Position numbers and translations under genes: made by a program. A stretch of DNA of 13,834 nt from DATJHM01 sp035493895 (GTDB taxonomy: Bacteria > Chloroflexota > Ktedonobacteria > Ktedonobacterales > Ktedonobacteraceae), in the NCBI GenBank assembly GCA_035493895.1, contig DATJHM010000190.1:1-13834 (forward strand), in the 5' to 3' direction. Below the pieces are notes generated by a model. It made no database searches. It was given only the letters and a program-made list of their open reading frames with translations, and was not told the DNA's origin. Of this stretch, positions 6,826 to 13,834 are shown one piece after another. Position 1 is the first letter of the stretch, and every line of letters begins with the position of its first letter.

Positions 6826-9171
6826 ATGCAAACAAGCTCATCACAAGGGAGGAAGACTACGCAAACCGCTTCGCACTGGGGAGTTTACACCGTCGAGACT
6901 GATCAGCGCACCCATGAAGTGCTCGAGACCCGCGGTGTGTCGTTTGATCCACACCCGTCGCCGCTTCAGGCCAGCCTGCCCGAGGTCGTTCACGACTCGC
7001 TACGCATCGACCAGCCCTATGTGCGCGAGGGATATCTGCGATCGCGGGGAGCCAGTCGGGCGGAACGTGGCTCGGAAGGGTTCGTCCCGATTGGCTGGGA
7101 CGACGCCCTTGATCTCGTCTGCGAGGCGCTACTGGAGGCACGAGATCAGCACGGCAACGAGTCGATCTATGGAGGATCGTATGGCTGGGCCAGTGCCGGT
7201 CGGCTACACCACGCCCCGAGTGTGCTCAAACGGTTCCTGGCCCTCTTCGGCGGATATGTAGACAAGATAGGGAATCATAGCTTCGGGGCAGCGCTGGGGG
7301 CCATGCCGTACATCCTCGGACGCTCGGATATCGATAAGCTGGTCGTGCGCTGGCCCGATGTGGTGAACCATACCCGCTTGCTGGTGCTGTTCGGCGGCGC
7401 GCCCTTGAAGAACGCGCAGATCGACCCCGGTGGCGCGGTCAACCATGATAATCCTGACTGGTTCACCAGGGCCGCCCGGGCAGGGATTGAGGTTGTTTGT
7501 GTGAGCCCGGTACGCGCGGACGTGACCGACCGGGTCGCGCCGGAATGGGTGTCGATCAGACCAAACACCGACACCGCCCTGATGCTGGGTCTGGCTCACA
7601 CGCTGGTGACGAACGGCCTGCACGATCGGGAATTTCTGGATCGCTACTGCGTTGGCTATCCGGAGTTCGAGCGTTACCTGCTCGGATACACCGACAACCT
7701 GCCCAGGGATGCGGTGTGGGCGTCCCATATCACCGGTATCCCAGCGGAGGTCATCGTGCAACTTGCCCGGCGCATGGCCGGAACGCGGACGCTCATCAAT
7801 ACGAGTTGGTCGATTCAGCGTGCCGACCATGGGGAACAACCAGTCTGGATGACTGTGGCACTGGCGAGCATGCTGGGTCAGATCGGCCTGCCCGGGGGAG
7901 GGTTCAGCTTCGGCTTTGGCGCAGTGAGTGGTATCGTGCTCCCCTATCCAGCAGGCATCCCACGCCCGACCTTGCCGCTCGGTCGGAACCCGGTCTCTAT
8001 CAAGATACCAGTGAGCAGGGTAACGGACCTGTTGCTCAATCCCGGTGGTCAGCTTGAGCACAACGGTCGGATCATACCGTTGCCGAAGATAGAGTTGATC
8101 TACTCGACCGGGGGAAACCCGTTCCACCATAATACCAACCTGAACCGGTTCTTGCAGGGATGGAAGCAGCCGTCCACCGTGATCGTGCATGAGCCGTGGT
8201 GGACTCCGCCCGCCAGGTTCGCCGACATTGTTCTTCCCTCGACGACCACGATGGAACGCAACGACATCGGTGCCACCGATTATAGCAAATTCTGGATCGC
8301 CATGCATCAGGTGGTCCCGCCGTATCGCCAGGCCCGCAACGATTTTGCCATCTTTGCCGAGCTGGCCGACCGGCTGGGTTTCGGGTTCGACTACCACCAG
8401 AACCGCGACGAGATGCAGTGGCTGCGGCACATGTACGACGGTGCCAGGGAGATTGCCCAGGAACGAGGCTTTACCCCTCCGCCCTTTGATGATTTCTGGG
8501 CAAACGATGTATACGATTTCTCTACTCCCGCCCCTGGTTCGCAACCAATCCTGCTTGGAGAGTTCCGGGATGATCCGGTGCGGCATCCGTTGCAGACGCC
8601 ATCGGGCCGAATCGAGCTGGTCAGTGAGACGATCCGGTCTTTCAACTACGACGACTGCCCGGCCCACCCGACGTGGATCGAGCCAGCAGAGTGGCTGGGT
8701 GGGCCACTTGCCGAGCGATATCCCCTGCATCTACTCTCCAACCAGCCAGGCAATCGGTTGCACAGTCAGCTCGATAACGCCACGCTGAGCCGGAAAGCGA
8801 AGATCAACGGGCGTGAGCCTATCCATCTCAGCGGCCTCGACGCGAAACAACGCTGCCTGGCGGATGGCGACGTGGTTCGGGTATTCAATGATCGGGGTGC
8901 CTTTCTGGCGGGCGTACAGATCTCGGACGAGCTTCGGCCCGGGGTCGTCCAGATCGCGACTGGAGCCTGGTACGATCCGGAGGTCGCGGGCACTGTGGGC
9001 AGTCTTGAGAAGCATGGGAACCCGAATGTGGTCACGCTGGACAAGGGCACGTCGAGGCTAACGCAGTGTTCAGTTGCGCAGACCTGTCTCGTGGAAGTCG
9101 AGAAGTATGACCGTCCTCCCCGGGTGACGGCGTTTGACTGGCCGACCATCCACCGCGTCGAGCAGGGGTGA
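6826..9171 (+). CDS. Molybdopterin-dependent S/N-oxide reductase, DMSO reductase family (BisC/TorZ-like)
   Basis: A 781-residue enzyme of the single-subunit DMSO/TMAO/biotin-sulfoxide reductase group, reducing a sulfoxide or N-oxide at a bis-molybdopterin-guanine-dinucleotide molybdenum. GGSYGWASAGRLHHA (116-130) is the active-site loop; Y119 and W121 align with Tyr114 and Trp116 of Rhodobacter DMSO reductase, and S152 in GNHSFGAA lies 33 residues after Y119, matching the Ser147 molybdenum ligand. Having the Tyr favours a DMSO or biotin-sulfoxide type over TorA-type TMAO reductases, which lack it. The N-terminus has neither a twin-arginine signal nor 4Fe-4S cysteines, so a cytoplasmic enzyme of BisC-like length (about 777) is indicated. 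It may repair oxidised biotin or methionine sulfoxide, or detoxify exogenous oxides. No electron-donor subunit is adjacent. GAAGGGA upstream of the ATG serves as ribosome binding site. A 508-codon antisense frame inside it is a codon-bias shadow. Confidence 0.93.
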   Translation: MQTSSSQGRKTTQTASHWGVYTVETDQRTHEVLETRGVSFDPHPSPLQASLPEVVHDSLRIDQPYVREGYLRSRGASRAERGSEGFVPIGWDDALDLVCEALLEARDQHGNESIYGGSYGWASAGRLHHAPSVLKRFLALFGGYVDKIGNHSFGAALGAMPYILGRSDIDKLVVRWPDVVNHTRLLVLFGGAPLKNAQIDPGGAVNHDNPDWFTRAARAGIEVVCVSPVRADVTDRVAPEWVSIRPNTDTALMLGLAHTLVTNGLHDREFLDRYCVGYPEFERYLLGYTDNLPRDAVWASHITGIPAEVIVQLARRMAGTRTLINTSWSIQRADHGEQPVWMTVALASMLGQIGLPGGGFSFGFGAVSGIVLPYPAGIPRPTLPLGRNPVSIKIPVSRVTDLLLNPGGQLEHNGRIIPLPKIELIYSTGGNPFHHNTNLNRFLQGWKQPSTVIVHEPWWTPPARFADIVLPSTTTMERNDIGATDYSKFWIAMHQVVPPYRQARNDFAIFAELADRLGFGFDYHQNRDEMQWLRHMYDGAREIAQERGFTPPPFDDFWANDVYDFSTPAPGSQPILLGEFRDDPVRHPLQTPSGRIELVSETIRSFNYDDCPAHPTWIEPAEWLGGPLAERYPLHLLSNQPGNRLHSQLDNATLSRKAKINGREPIHLSGLDAKQRCLADGDVVRVFNDRGAFLAGVQISDELRPGVVQIATGAWYDPEVAGTVGSLEKHGNPNVVTLDKGTSRLTQCSVAQTCLVEVEKYDRPPRVTAFDWPTIHRVEQG

Positions 9172-9192
9172 ACCGGGCCAGCGGGAACCATT

Positions 9193-9230
9193 GCAGGCAT
9201 TATCTCTGTCTCGATGCATTTAGTGCCTGC
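9193..9230 (+). terminator. Hairpin downstream of the reductase gene
   Basis: GCAGGCATTA (9193-9202) pairs with TAGTGCCTGC (9221-9230), a 10-bp stem with one G-T pair and an 18-nt loop, 22 bp after the stop codon. No U-run follows, so termination would be weak or Rho-assisted. Confidence 0.4.
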
Positions 9231-9271
9231 CTTACTGTCCCCCACATGAAGCTGCCAGAATCAGAAAGTAG

Positions 9272-9541
9272 AGGCACAAGCAACTCGATGACCTGACGAC
9301 AGCCTTTCACCCTTTCCAAAGCCTCTACCACCTTCTAGCTCACCCAATTGTAGAGATCAGCGAGCCAAATCGATTCGTCGAGGATATCTACAAATGGGTG
9401 AGTTTTGACCATCTCATTAAAAATGTGAAGCACTTGATAGTTTTATGCGAGATGCGCGAGTATTATATCGATATGCATGATAATGGTTACTTAAAAAGCA
9501 GAACAAATTCAAGATATACAAAGGAGTTTCTTGTAGTATGA
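9272..9541 (+). pseudogene. Start-less open frame, possible gene remnant
   Basis: Between a TAG at 9269-9271 and a TGA at 9539-9541 lie 89 open codons whose translation is protein-like (for example LTTAFHPFQSLYHLL and VEDIYKWVSFDHLIKN) but has no early ATG; in-frame GTG codons and a late ATG are the only starts. Its TGA overlaps the ATG of the following lipoprotein gene (ATGA). I do not recognise the sequence. It may be the 3' end of a decayed gene, a small coupled gene with a non-ATG start, or chance. Apart from this and the hairpin at 9193-9230, the 366-bp gap between reductase and lipoprotein holds nothing I can identify. Confidence 0.25.
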
Positions 9542-10170
9542 AATCTAGTATTGCTAGACGAATCGTTTTTATATTCGCCATCATTCTTCTGACGGCGTTC
9601 TTTTCAGCCTGTGGTCGCAGTTCTTCAAGCACACCAGCCCAGGCAACAGCAGCAACACCATCCCCTACACCAACCCCTGCTTCTACCAAAGGATTTCAGC
9701 ACTTGACCGGAGCAAACTTCGGTATAGACTATCCTGTCGGTTGGCAAACGAGCCATAAGTCTCAGGCTGGAGGAATGTCAGGCCGTCCCGCAACGGAGGA
9801 CATCTATGGGTTTGTTGCTTCAGATAATATTACCGGCTTGCATATCGTGCGCAACGGAGATGAGCAAGCCGTGGGAGGTATGGTCAATGAGCTACTGGAT
9901 GGTCAATTTAGCTGTAGCCCAGGAGATAGATCTGTGCCGTCACAGGTGAGAGTTGGCGGCGTCACCTGGTCGCAAGCCGATTTAGTATGCATGATCTCTG
10001 GCTTCGACTATGAGGTACGCGAATTAGTTACTTCGAGTACAAAATATGGTCAGACCGTGATAATGTATGGTGCCTTTCAGCAAGTGGACAATGGGGCCAT
10101 GGCTCCCGACTTCGCCCATGCCAGCGATACGTACTTTCAGCCCATGCTGGCATCGTTCCAGTTTCACTAA
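9538..10170 (+). CDS. Secreted lipoprotein with Ser/Thr/Pro linker, unknown function
   Basis: A 210-residue exported protein. Residues 1-24 form a lipoprotein signal: Arg/Lys near the N-terminus, hydrophobic core VFIFAIILLTAFF, lipobox FSAC with Cys25 as lipidated residue (Phe at -3 is a little unusual). A low-complexity linker of Ser, Thr, Pro and Ala (about 26-50) tethers a globular domain from residue 52 starting FQHLTGANFGIDYPVGW, a beginning reminiscent of PsbP/DcrB-like folds, though I would not assign it. Two Cys in the mature domain (in QFSCSP and LVCM) could form a disulfide. An AAGGAG element lies 11 bases before the ATG. The gene stands alone, ending 11 bp before a very strong hairpin and converging on the dehydrogenase gene. 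It probably acts on the outer face of the membrane. Confidence 0.8.
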   Translation: MKSSIARRIVFIFAIILLTAFFSACGRSSSSTPAQATAATPSPTPTPASTKGFQHLTGANFGIDYPVGWQTSHKSQAGGMSGRPATEDIYGFVASDNITGLHIVRNGDEQAVGGMVNELLDGQFSCSPGDRSVPSQVRVGGVTWSQADLVCMISGFDYEVRELVTSSTKYGQTVIMYGAFQQVDNGAMAPDFAHASDTYFQPMLASFQFH

Positions 10171-10181
10171 AGGGAACTTAC

Positions 10182-10239
10182 AACAATGATCCTGGTGAGC
10201 AAGCGGTTCCAGAGGAGTTTGTTCACCAGGATCATTGTT
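10182..10239. terminator. Long perfect hairpin between convergent genes
   Basis: A 17-bp perfect inverted repeat (10182-10198 and 10223-10239, arm starting AACAATGATCC) whose loop can add six more pairs including two G-T, leaving a 12-nt loop. It sits between the lipoprotein stop (10170) and the dehydrogenase stop (10255), so it can act on transcripts from both sides. Neither flank has a U-run, so it is either an imperfect bidirectional terminator or an mRNA 3'-end stabiliser. Confidence 0.6.
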
Positions 10240-10254
10240 AGGGTTTACAACGCA

Positions 10255-11052
10255 TCAGGGCAAATAACTACCACCACCGACCGCGAGATAATTGCCAGTA
10301 AGGTACCGGGCCTCATCGGTCGCCAGCAGCAGAATAGCTCCAGCGATATCCTCCGGCTGTCCAATCCGGCGTAGAGGCAGGGTCGCGCCAACTTGCTGTA
10401 ACCGTTCGGACATGACTCCTGCCGATGCTTCCGTCTCAGTGAGCCCCGGTGCCACCACATTGACGCGGATACCATGTGGACCCAGTTCGGAGGTCAGAAC
10501 TTTCATGAGCGCTTCGACCGATGCTTTGCCTGCGGCGTGTGATCCGCTTCCTGATGGCGTTCTACGCGCAATCAGGCTACTGACCGCGATGAGATTCCCA
10601 CGTTTCCGTTCGACCATCAAGGGAGCCAGGACGCGTGCGGGATGATAGATACCAGCCAGTTCCCCTAACACCACGTCCTGATACGCTTCCCAATTGGATT
10701 CGAGGAAAGAGCCAAAGAGCGCTGTATTATCGTGGACGGCTGTAGCGTTCATCACCAGCGTATCGATTGATCCTAGTTTTTGTTCAACCTCCTGGACCAT
10801 TGCCATGATCTGAGCTGGATTATCGACGCTTGCCTGTACCGCGAGCGCACGTCCTCCATCAGCTTCAATGGATGCGACAACCTGCCGGGCACGTTCGGGA
10901 CTGGCATGATAATTGACGGCGACCGCAGCGCCATGTCGAGCAAACAGACGAGCAGTGGCTGCGCCAATCCCTCGGCTCGCGCCCGTAATGAGTGCCACAT
11001 GCCCTGGCAATAATTGAGTAGATCCTACGCCAGTGATCGAGGTTTCTGCCAT
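10255..11052 (-). CDS. Short-chain dehydrogenase/reductase with His in place of catalytic Tyr
   Basis: A 265-residue classical-length SDR. The cofactor motif TGASRGIG lies at 23-30. The second strand ends AVNYHAS with no Asp, which favours NADP(H). VAPGLTETEA and the C-terminal GNYLAVGGGSYLP are normal. The active site is not: with Ser159 as catalytic Ser, the residue 13 further on, where YxxxK should begin, is His172 (SHAAGK, Lys176 kept), NNAG reads MNAT (101-104), and the helix-4 Asn seems to be Glu131. Some SDR groups do carry His here, so this may be a specialised subfamily, but ordinary alcohol/ketone chemistry is uncertain. ATG at 11052 is chosen because AAGAAGGAA lies upstream and the predicted promoter (11164-11192) is downstream of the longer ATG at 11205. 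No partner gene gives its substrate. Confidence 0.88.
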   Translation of the reverse strand: MAETSITGVGSTQLLPGHVALITGASRGIGAATARLFARHGAAVAVNYHASPERARQVVASIEADGGRALAVQASVDNPAQIMAMVQEVEQKLGSIDTLVMNATAVHDNTALFGSFLESNWEAYQDVVLGELAGIYHPARVLAPLMVERKRGNLIAVSSLIARRTPSGSGSHAAGKASVEALMKVLTSELGPHGIRVNVVAPGLTETEASAGVMSERLQQVGATLPLRRIGQPEDIAGAILLLATDEARYLTGNYLAVGGGSYLP

Positions 11053-11163
11053 GAGATATTTCCTTCTTCCGTTCTTCAGCAAAGATTTTGTAGACGTTGA
11101 GAGAGAGGCCCACCAGATTGTCAGTATGATGATAGAGGGCCGAAGTGAAGAACCACTAGAAGA

Positions 11164-11192
11164 AACATAGCAGCGGCGGGTTTCTCTTGCAA
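11164..11192 (-). promoter_or_regulatory. Promoter of the dehydrogenase gene
   Basis: On the minus strand TTGCAA (11192-11187), a 17-nt spacer, and TATGTT (11169-11164) preceded by TG-n. It predicts a start near 11157 and a leader of about 105 nt to the ATG at 11052. Confidence 0.5.
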
Positions 11193-11232
11193 GGGGCGTG
11201 AGCATGAAAGTACCAGTAGTCTGTTGTGGTTT

Positions 11233-11244
11233 GTTTGCGCAAAC
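11233..11244. repeat. 12-bp palindrome with central CG, LacI-operator-like
   Basis: GTTTGCGCAAAC is a perfect 12-bp palindrome centred on CG, as in many LacI/GalR-family operators. It lies between the divergent dehydrogenase and sugar-binding-protein promoters, about 40 bp from each -35. No LacI-type gene is in the window. Confidence 0.4.
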
Positions 11245-11283
11245 CCGCGAGAAAAACGTGCAAAAGCGTTATTTCACATACGC

Positions 11284-11312
11284 TTGTATTCAGTAAGGAA
11301 GCATTGTATACT
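11284..11312 (+). promoter_or_regulatory. Promoter of the sugar-binding lipoprotein gene
   Basis: TTGTAT (11284-11289), a 17-nt spacer and TATACT (11307-11312), 82 bp before the ATG at 11394. The -10 sits inside a 6-bp inverted repeat (11296-11316). Confidence 0.55.
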
Positions 11313-11316
11313 TCCT
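11296..11316. repeat. Inverted repeat across the -10 of the sugar-binding gene, possible operator
   Basis: AGGAAG (11296-11301) and CTTCCT (11311-11316) are exact inverted copies separated by 9 bp and centred on the -10 box, a position where a bound repressor would block transcription. Confidence 0.35.
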
Positions 11317-11393
11317 GCATATCTGTTTTAGCAGCCCTACAAAGAAATCTACGGGAGATTACTGTAACTCTTATCGACTAAGAGGAGGCTCTA

Positions 11394-12716
11394 ATGCCAG
11401 GTGGTATTTTGCAACGAAAAGCGAAGGTAGTAACAGTGTTGTTGTTCACTTCGCTGCTCATGGGAGCGCTTGCCGCATGTGGCGGAAACAGTTCAGAGGC
11501 CGCGAATACCCCCAGCGGTCCGGTGAATCTGACCTTCTGGTCCTGGGTGACGGGCATCGATAAGTCAATCGCCCTCTTCAACAAGACGCATCCCAATATC
11601 CAGGTCAAGCTATCGAATGTCGGATCGGGTCCAACCGAGTATAACAAGTTGAGTACCGCCATCAAGGCCAACAACGAACCAGATCTTGCCCAGGTCGAGT
11701 TTCAGCTCCTGCCGACCTTCGAGGCGACCGGGTCGCTTGTCGATCTGTCCCTATATGGGGCAAATGCGGTGAAAGATAAGTTTGTCCCCTGGACCTGGGG
11801 CCAGGTATCGCTCGACAATGCGGTCTATGCCATTCCACAGGATAGCGGCCCCATGGCGTTGTACTACCGCGAGGACATCTTCAAAAAGTACCATATCGCG
11901 GTCCCTACGACCTGGGCACAGTATGCGGATGCCGCGGTGAAGTTGCATGCAGCCGATCCTAACGAGTATATCACCGATTTTCCGGCCAGGGAACCGGGAT
12001 GGTTCACAGGTCTGGTGTGGCAGGCGGGCGGGCAATTGTTTGGGGTCAATGGTCAATCCTGGAAAGTCTCCGTCAATAATTCATCCGCGCAGCAGGTAGC
12101 TTCATACTGGCAAGCATTGATCGATAAAAAACTCGTGAAGACTGAACCAGACTTCGATAATGCCTGGTACCATGACTTACAGACCGGATCGCTCGCTACC
12201 TGGGTTTCAGCCGTCTGGGGCGCTGGCACCATCGAGACCAATGCTCCCCAGTCCGCGGGCAAATGGAAGGTGGCTCCGATTCCGCAATGGCAGGCTGGAC
12301 AGACCGTGAATGGCAACTGGGGTGGATCTACTACGGTGGCGTTCAAGAACACAAAGCATCCTAAGGAGGCCACTGAGTTTGCCACCTGGCTCAACACGAA
12401 TCAGGCAAGCCTCGATGAGATGATTAAGGGCAACAATATTTATCCGGCTTATCAGCCAGCCTTAGAATCACCTCTTGTCAACGGTCCTCAGTCATTCTTC
12501 GGCAACCAGAATATCGGTCAAATCTTCAAGGAAGGATCGTCACATGTGAATGTGAAATTCCAGTGGGGACCAACGATCAATCAGGTCTACAACGATCTCG
12601 GCGATAATTTCGCGAACGTCGTCAATGGGAAAGCGACGCTGACAGAGGCATTGAATGCCGTGCAGCAGAGTACTGTCAGCTTTATGCAAAAGCAGGGGTT
12701 TAGCGTGAGTACCTGA
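11394..12716 (+). CDS. ABC transporter extracellular sugar-binding lipoprotein
   Basis: A 440-residue family-1 solute-binding protein, the lipid-anchored receptor that hands a sugar or oligosaccharide to an ABC importer. Residues 1-28 are a lipoprotein signal (hydrophobic VVTVLLFTSLLMGAL, lipobox LAAC, Cys29) followed by a short polar linker. The mature part starts VNLTFWSWVTGIDKSIALF and shows the usual sequence of this fold: FNKTHPNIQVKL, then IPQDSGPMALYYREDIFKKY and IAVPTTWAQYADAA, and a C-terminal lobe with a KNTKHPKEATEFATWL segment. A strong AGAGGAGG lies before the ATG. The promoter at 11284-11312 overlaps a possible operator. The two permease genes that normally follow are missing: the next gene encodes an unrelated membrane protein, so this receptor may be an orphan sharing permeases encoded elsewhere. 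Substrate cannot be read from sequence alone. Confidence 0.93.
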   Translation: MPGGILQRKAKVVTVLLFTSLLMGALAACGGNSSEAANTPSGPVNLTFWSWVTGIDKSIALFNKTHPNIQVKLSNVGSGPTEYNKLSTAIKANNEPDLAQVEFQLLPTFEATGSLVDLSLYGANAVKDKFVPWTWGQVSLDNAVYAIPQDSGPMALYYREDIFKKYHIAVPTTWAQYADAAVKLHAADPNEYITDFPAREPGWFTGLVWQAGGQLFGVNGQSWKVSVNNSSAQQVASYWQALIDKKLVKTEPDFDNAWYHDLQTGSLATWVSAVWGAGTIETNAPQSAGKWKVAPIPQWQAGQTVNGNWGGSTTVAFKNTKHPKEATEFATWLNTNQASLDEMIKGNNIYPAYQPALESPLVNGPQSFFGNQNIGQIFKEGSSHVNVKFQWGPTINQVYNDLGDNFANVVNGKATLTEALNAVQQSTVSFMQKQGFSVST

Positions 12717-12719
12717 GTG

Positions 12720-12740
12720 CCTGCGAACAGCGTTTGCGGG
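12720..12740 (+). terminator. Short hairpin after the sugar-binding gene
   Basis: CCTGCGAAC (12720-12728) can pair with GTTTGCGGG (12732-12740) through a 3-nt loop, with two G-T pairs, starting 4 bp after the stop; ATTTCT follows. It may be a partial terminator that lets some transcription reach the membrane-protein gene. Confidence 0.35.
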
Positions 12741-12777
12741 ATTTCTGGTGCAAGGGTAAGAGCAGGGAGGCGCAGAT

Positions 12778-13834
12778 ATGATCGATCAGCAGAAAGAAGC
12801 GGAAAATGCGGCGCAGGACCAGCTTCTGACCGCCCGGCAACTCTATCAGCATGACCCACTCCTTGTTCTGCTGAAAGACAGATGGCATTTGAGCACTCTC
12901 TGGATCAGCGCCGGTGTGATCGTGCTTCCAGGGGGTGTCTTTCTCTCCTGGTGGTTGTGGTGGGCTCGTACCGTACCGGAGTGGAACCTTGACGATATGT
13001 TGAGTGTTCTGCTCCAAACCTTCCTGATTTTCCCGGTCATCTTTCTGATCTATATGCTTGTTCCTGACGCGATTGCGAGCCTCTTCAATACGCTCAAAAT
13101 AAATGGCGTGATTGGTGAGCCTCGCAGATCGCTGTCAGGCACCTATGAAACCTTTGTGCAACAACTGATCACATGGACGGGGCATATCAGATGGACCATA
13201 ATGATCATGTGTATTGTTGTCTGCTATGCGCTCTATCGGTTGCTGGTACTGGAACCTGCAAGTCCAAGTCCTGTTCCCTACTGGATGAGAGTTTGTGCAA
13301 TTGTCATCTATTTGCCCTTGATGTATGTCACCGGGGTTAGCGTGGTACGGCTTCTGTTGACATTGATCTTTACCAACTGGTTATTCTCTCACTTTCTGCT
13401 TCAGATCAAGCCATTACATCCTGATGGTGCCGGTGGGCTTGGCGCGATGGGGCGTCTTCTCTGGGCCAGTGTCAGTATTCTGCTTTGGGAGGCACTGCTC
13501 CTCGTCGCCTCGGTCCTTTCGCGCAACCTGTACTGGCTCTCGCTCTCGGAAATGATCTTGCTCGGCGCGATTTATGTGGTTCTGACTCCGGCCCTTTTGA
13601 TCGGTTGGTTGATCGTTCCTCATCATATGATGGTGAAGACTCGCGATGAGATGTTACAGCCGCTGGCCGAGGAGTATCAGCGCATATTTCTACAGTCCTT
13701 GTCTTCAACCGAGTACGACACGCGCAGCCTTGTGAGCGGGACACGCCAGTTGACCGCACTCAAACAACGCTATGACCTTGTGCGTGATAGCTTTCCCACC
13801 TGGCCACTGGAAACGAGTACGCTGAGTCGTATCG
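12778..13834 (+). CDS. Polytopic membrane protein, unknown function (partial, runs off right edge)
   Basis: An open frame of 352 codons from ATG 12778 to the edge. A GGGAGG element lies 8 bases before the ATG. About six hydrophobic segments are visible, near residues 40-62, 77-101, 138-157, 170-200, 228-245 and 258-281. After the fourth comes a conserved-looking loop, LHPDGAGGLG (213-222). The last part is a hydrophilic, probably helical stretch (about 285-340) reaching FPTWPLETSTL, a motif that from memory recurs near the end of a widespread uncharacterised membrane-protein family. I see no ABC-permease EAA loop, so it is not the missing permease of the neighbouring sugar receptor although it lies 61 bp downstream and may be cotranscribed. 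A sensor or channel role cannot be judged. Confidence 0.8.
   Translation, partial: MIDQQKEAENAAQDQLLTARQLYQHDPLLVLLKDRWHLSTLWISAGVIVLPGGVFLSWWLWWARTVPEWNLDDMLSVLLQTFLIFPVIFLIYMLVPDAIASLFNTLKINGVIGEPRRSLSGTYETFVQQLITWTGHIRWTIMIMCIVVCYALYRLLVLEPASPSPVPYWMRVCAIVIYLPLMYVTGVSVVRLLLTLIFTNWLFSHFLLQIKPLHPDGAGGLGAMGRLLWASVSILLWEALLLVASVLSRNLYWLSLSEMILLGAIYVVLTPALLIGWLIVPHHMMVKTRDEMLQPLAEEYQRIFLQSLSSTEYDTRSLVSGTRQLTALKQRYDLVRDSFPTWPLETSTLSRI

Noticed and set aside
7204..8730. A 508-codon antisense open frame inside the molybdopterin reductase gene
   Set aside because: The plus-strand enzyme has an intact conserved active site across this stretch; the antisense frame has no recognisable motif and is expected from GC-rich third positions.
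9172..9537. Possible insertion-sequence remnant after the reductase
   Set aside because: No terminal inverted repeats, target duplication or transposase motif could be recognised; only a hairpin and an unidentified open frame are present.
11053..11205. Longer dehydrogenase start at 11205
   Set aside because: The added 51 residues are low in SDR character, and the predicted promoter at 11164-11192 lies inside this extension; the ATG at 11052 has a good ribosome binding site.

Overview
The window looks like a chromosomal segment of a soil bacterium, most likely a Ktedonobacteria-type member of the Chloroflexota. That placement is an inference. It rests on moderate GC, lipoproteins with Ser/Thr/Pro-rich linkers, a DUF6519 protein beside contractile-injection-system genes, and an accessory mix of an ECF sigma factor, oxidoreductases and an orphan sugar-binding lipoprotein. 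No RNA gene, CRISPR array or intact insertion sequence was seen.

Region 1 (1-5638) is the right-hand end of a contractile injection system locus. On the minus strand, transcribed toward the left edge, lie a contractile sheath (starting at a GTG, 3554), an inner-tube protein, a T4-type baseplate hub assembly chaperone with two CxxC pairs, and a proline-rich frame of 176 codons that runs off the left edge. Divergently, a DUF6519 protein is read rightward. The 323-bp AT-rich gap between sheath and DUF6519 carries one good sigma70-like promoter in each direction. Spike, wedge, LysM and ATPase genes of the machine would have to lie beyond position 1.

Region 2 (5663-9171) is a regulator and target pair. 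An ECF41/SigJ-like sigma factor with a fused SnoaL-like C-terminal domain is read leftward, and a cytoplasmic molybdopterin S-oxide-reductase-type enzyme is read rightward. The gap between them holds two divergent promoter-like elements of identical geometry (GTCACA core, 16-nt spacer, TGTC), close to the motif known for ECF41 factors. The simplest reading is that the sigma factor activates itself and the reductase.

Region 3 (9172-11205) holds a hairpin after the reductase, an unrecognised start-less open frame, a small secreted lipoprotein, a very strong hairpin, and a convergent short-chain dehydrogenase whose catalytic Tyr is replaced by His.

Region 4 (11206-13834) holds an extracellular sugar-binding lipoprotein of an ABC importer with a likely operator at its promoter. 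It is followed not by permease genes but by an unrelated polytopic membrane protein that runs off the right edge.
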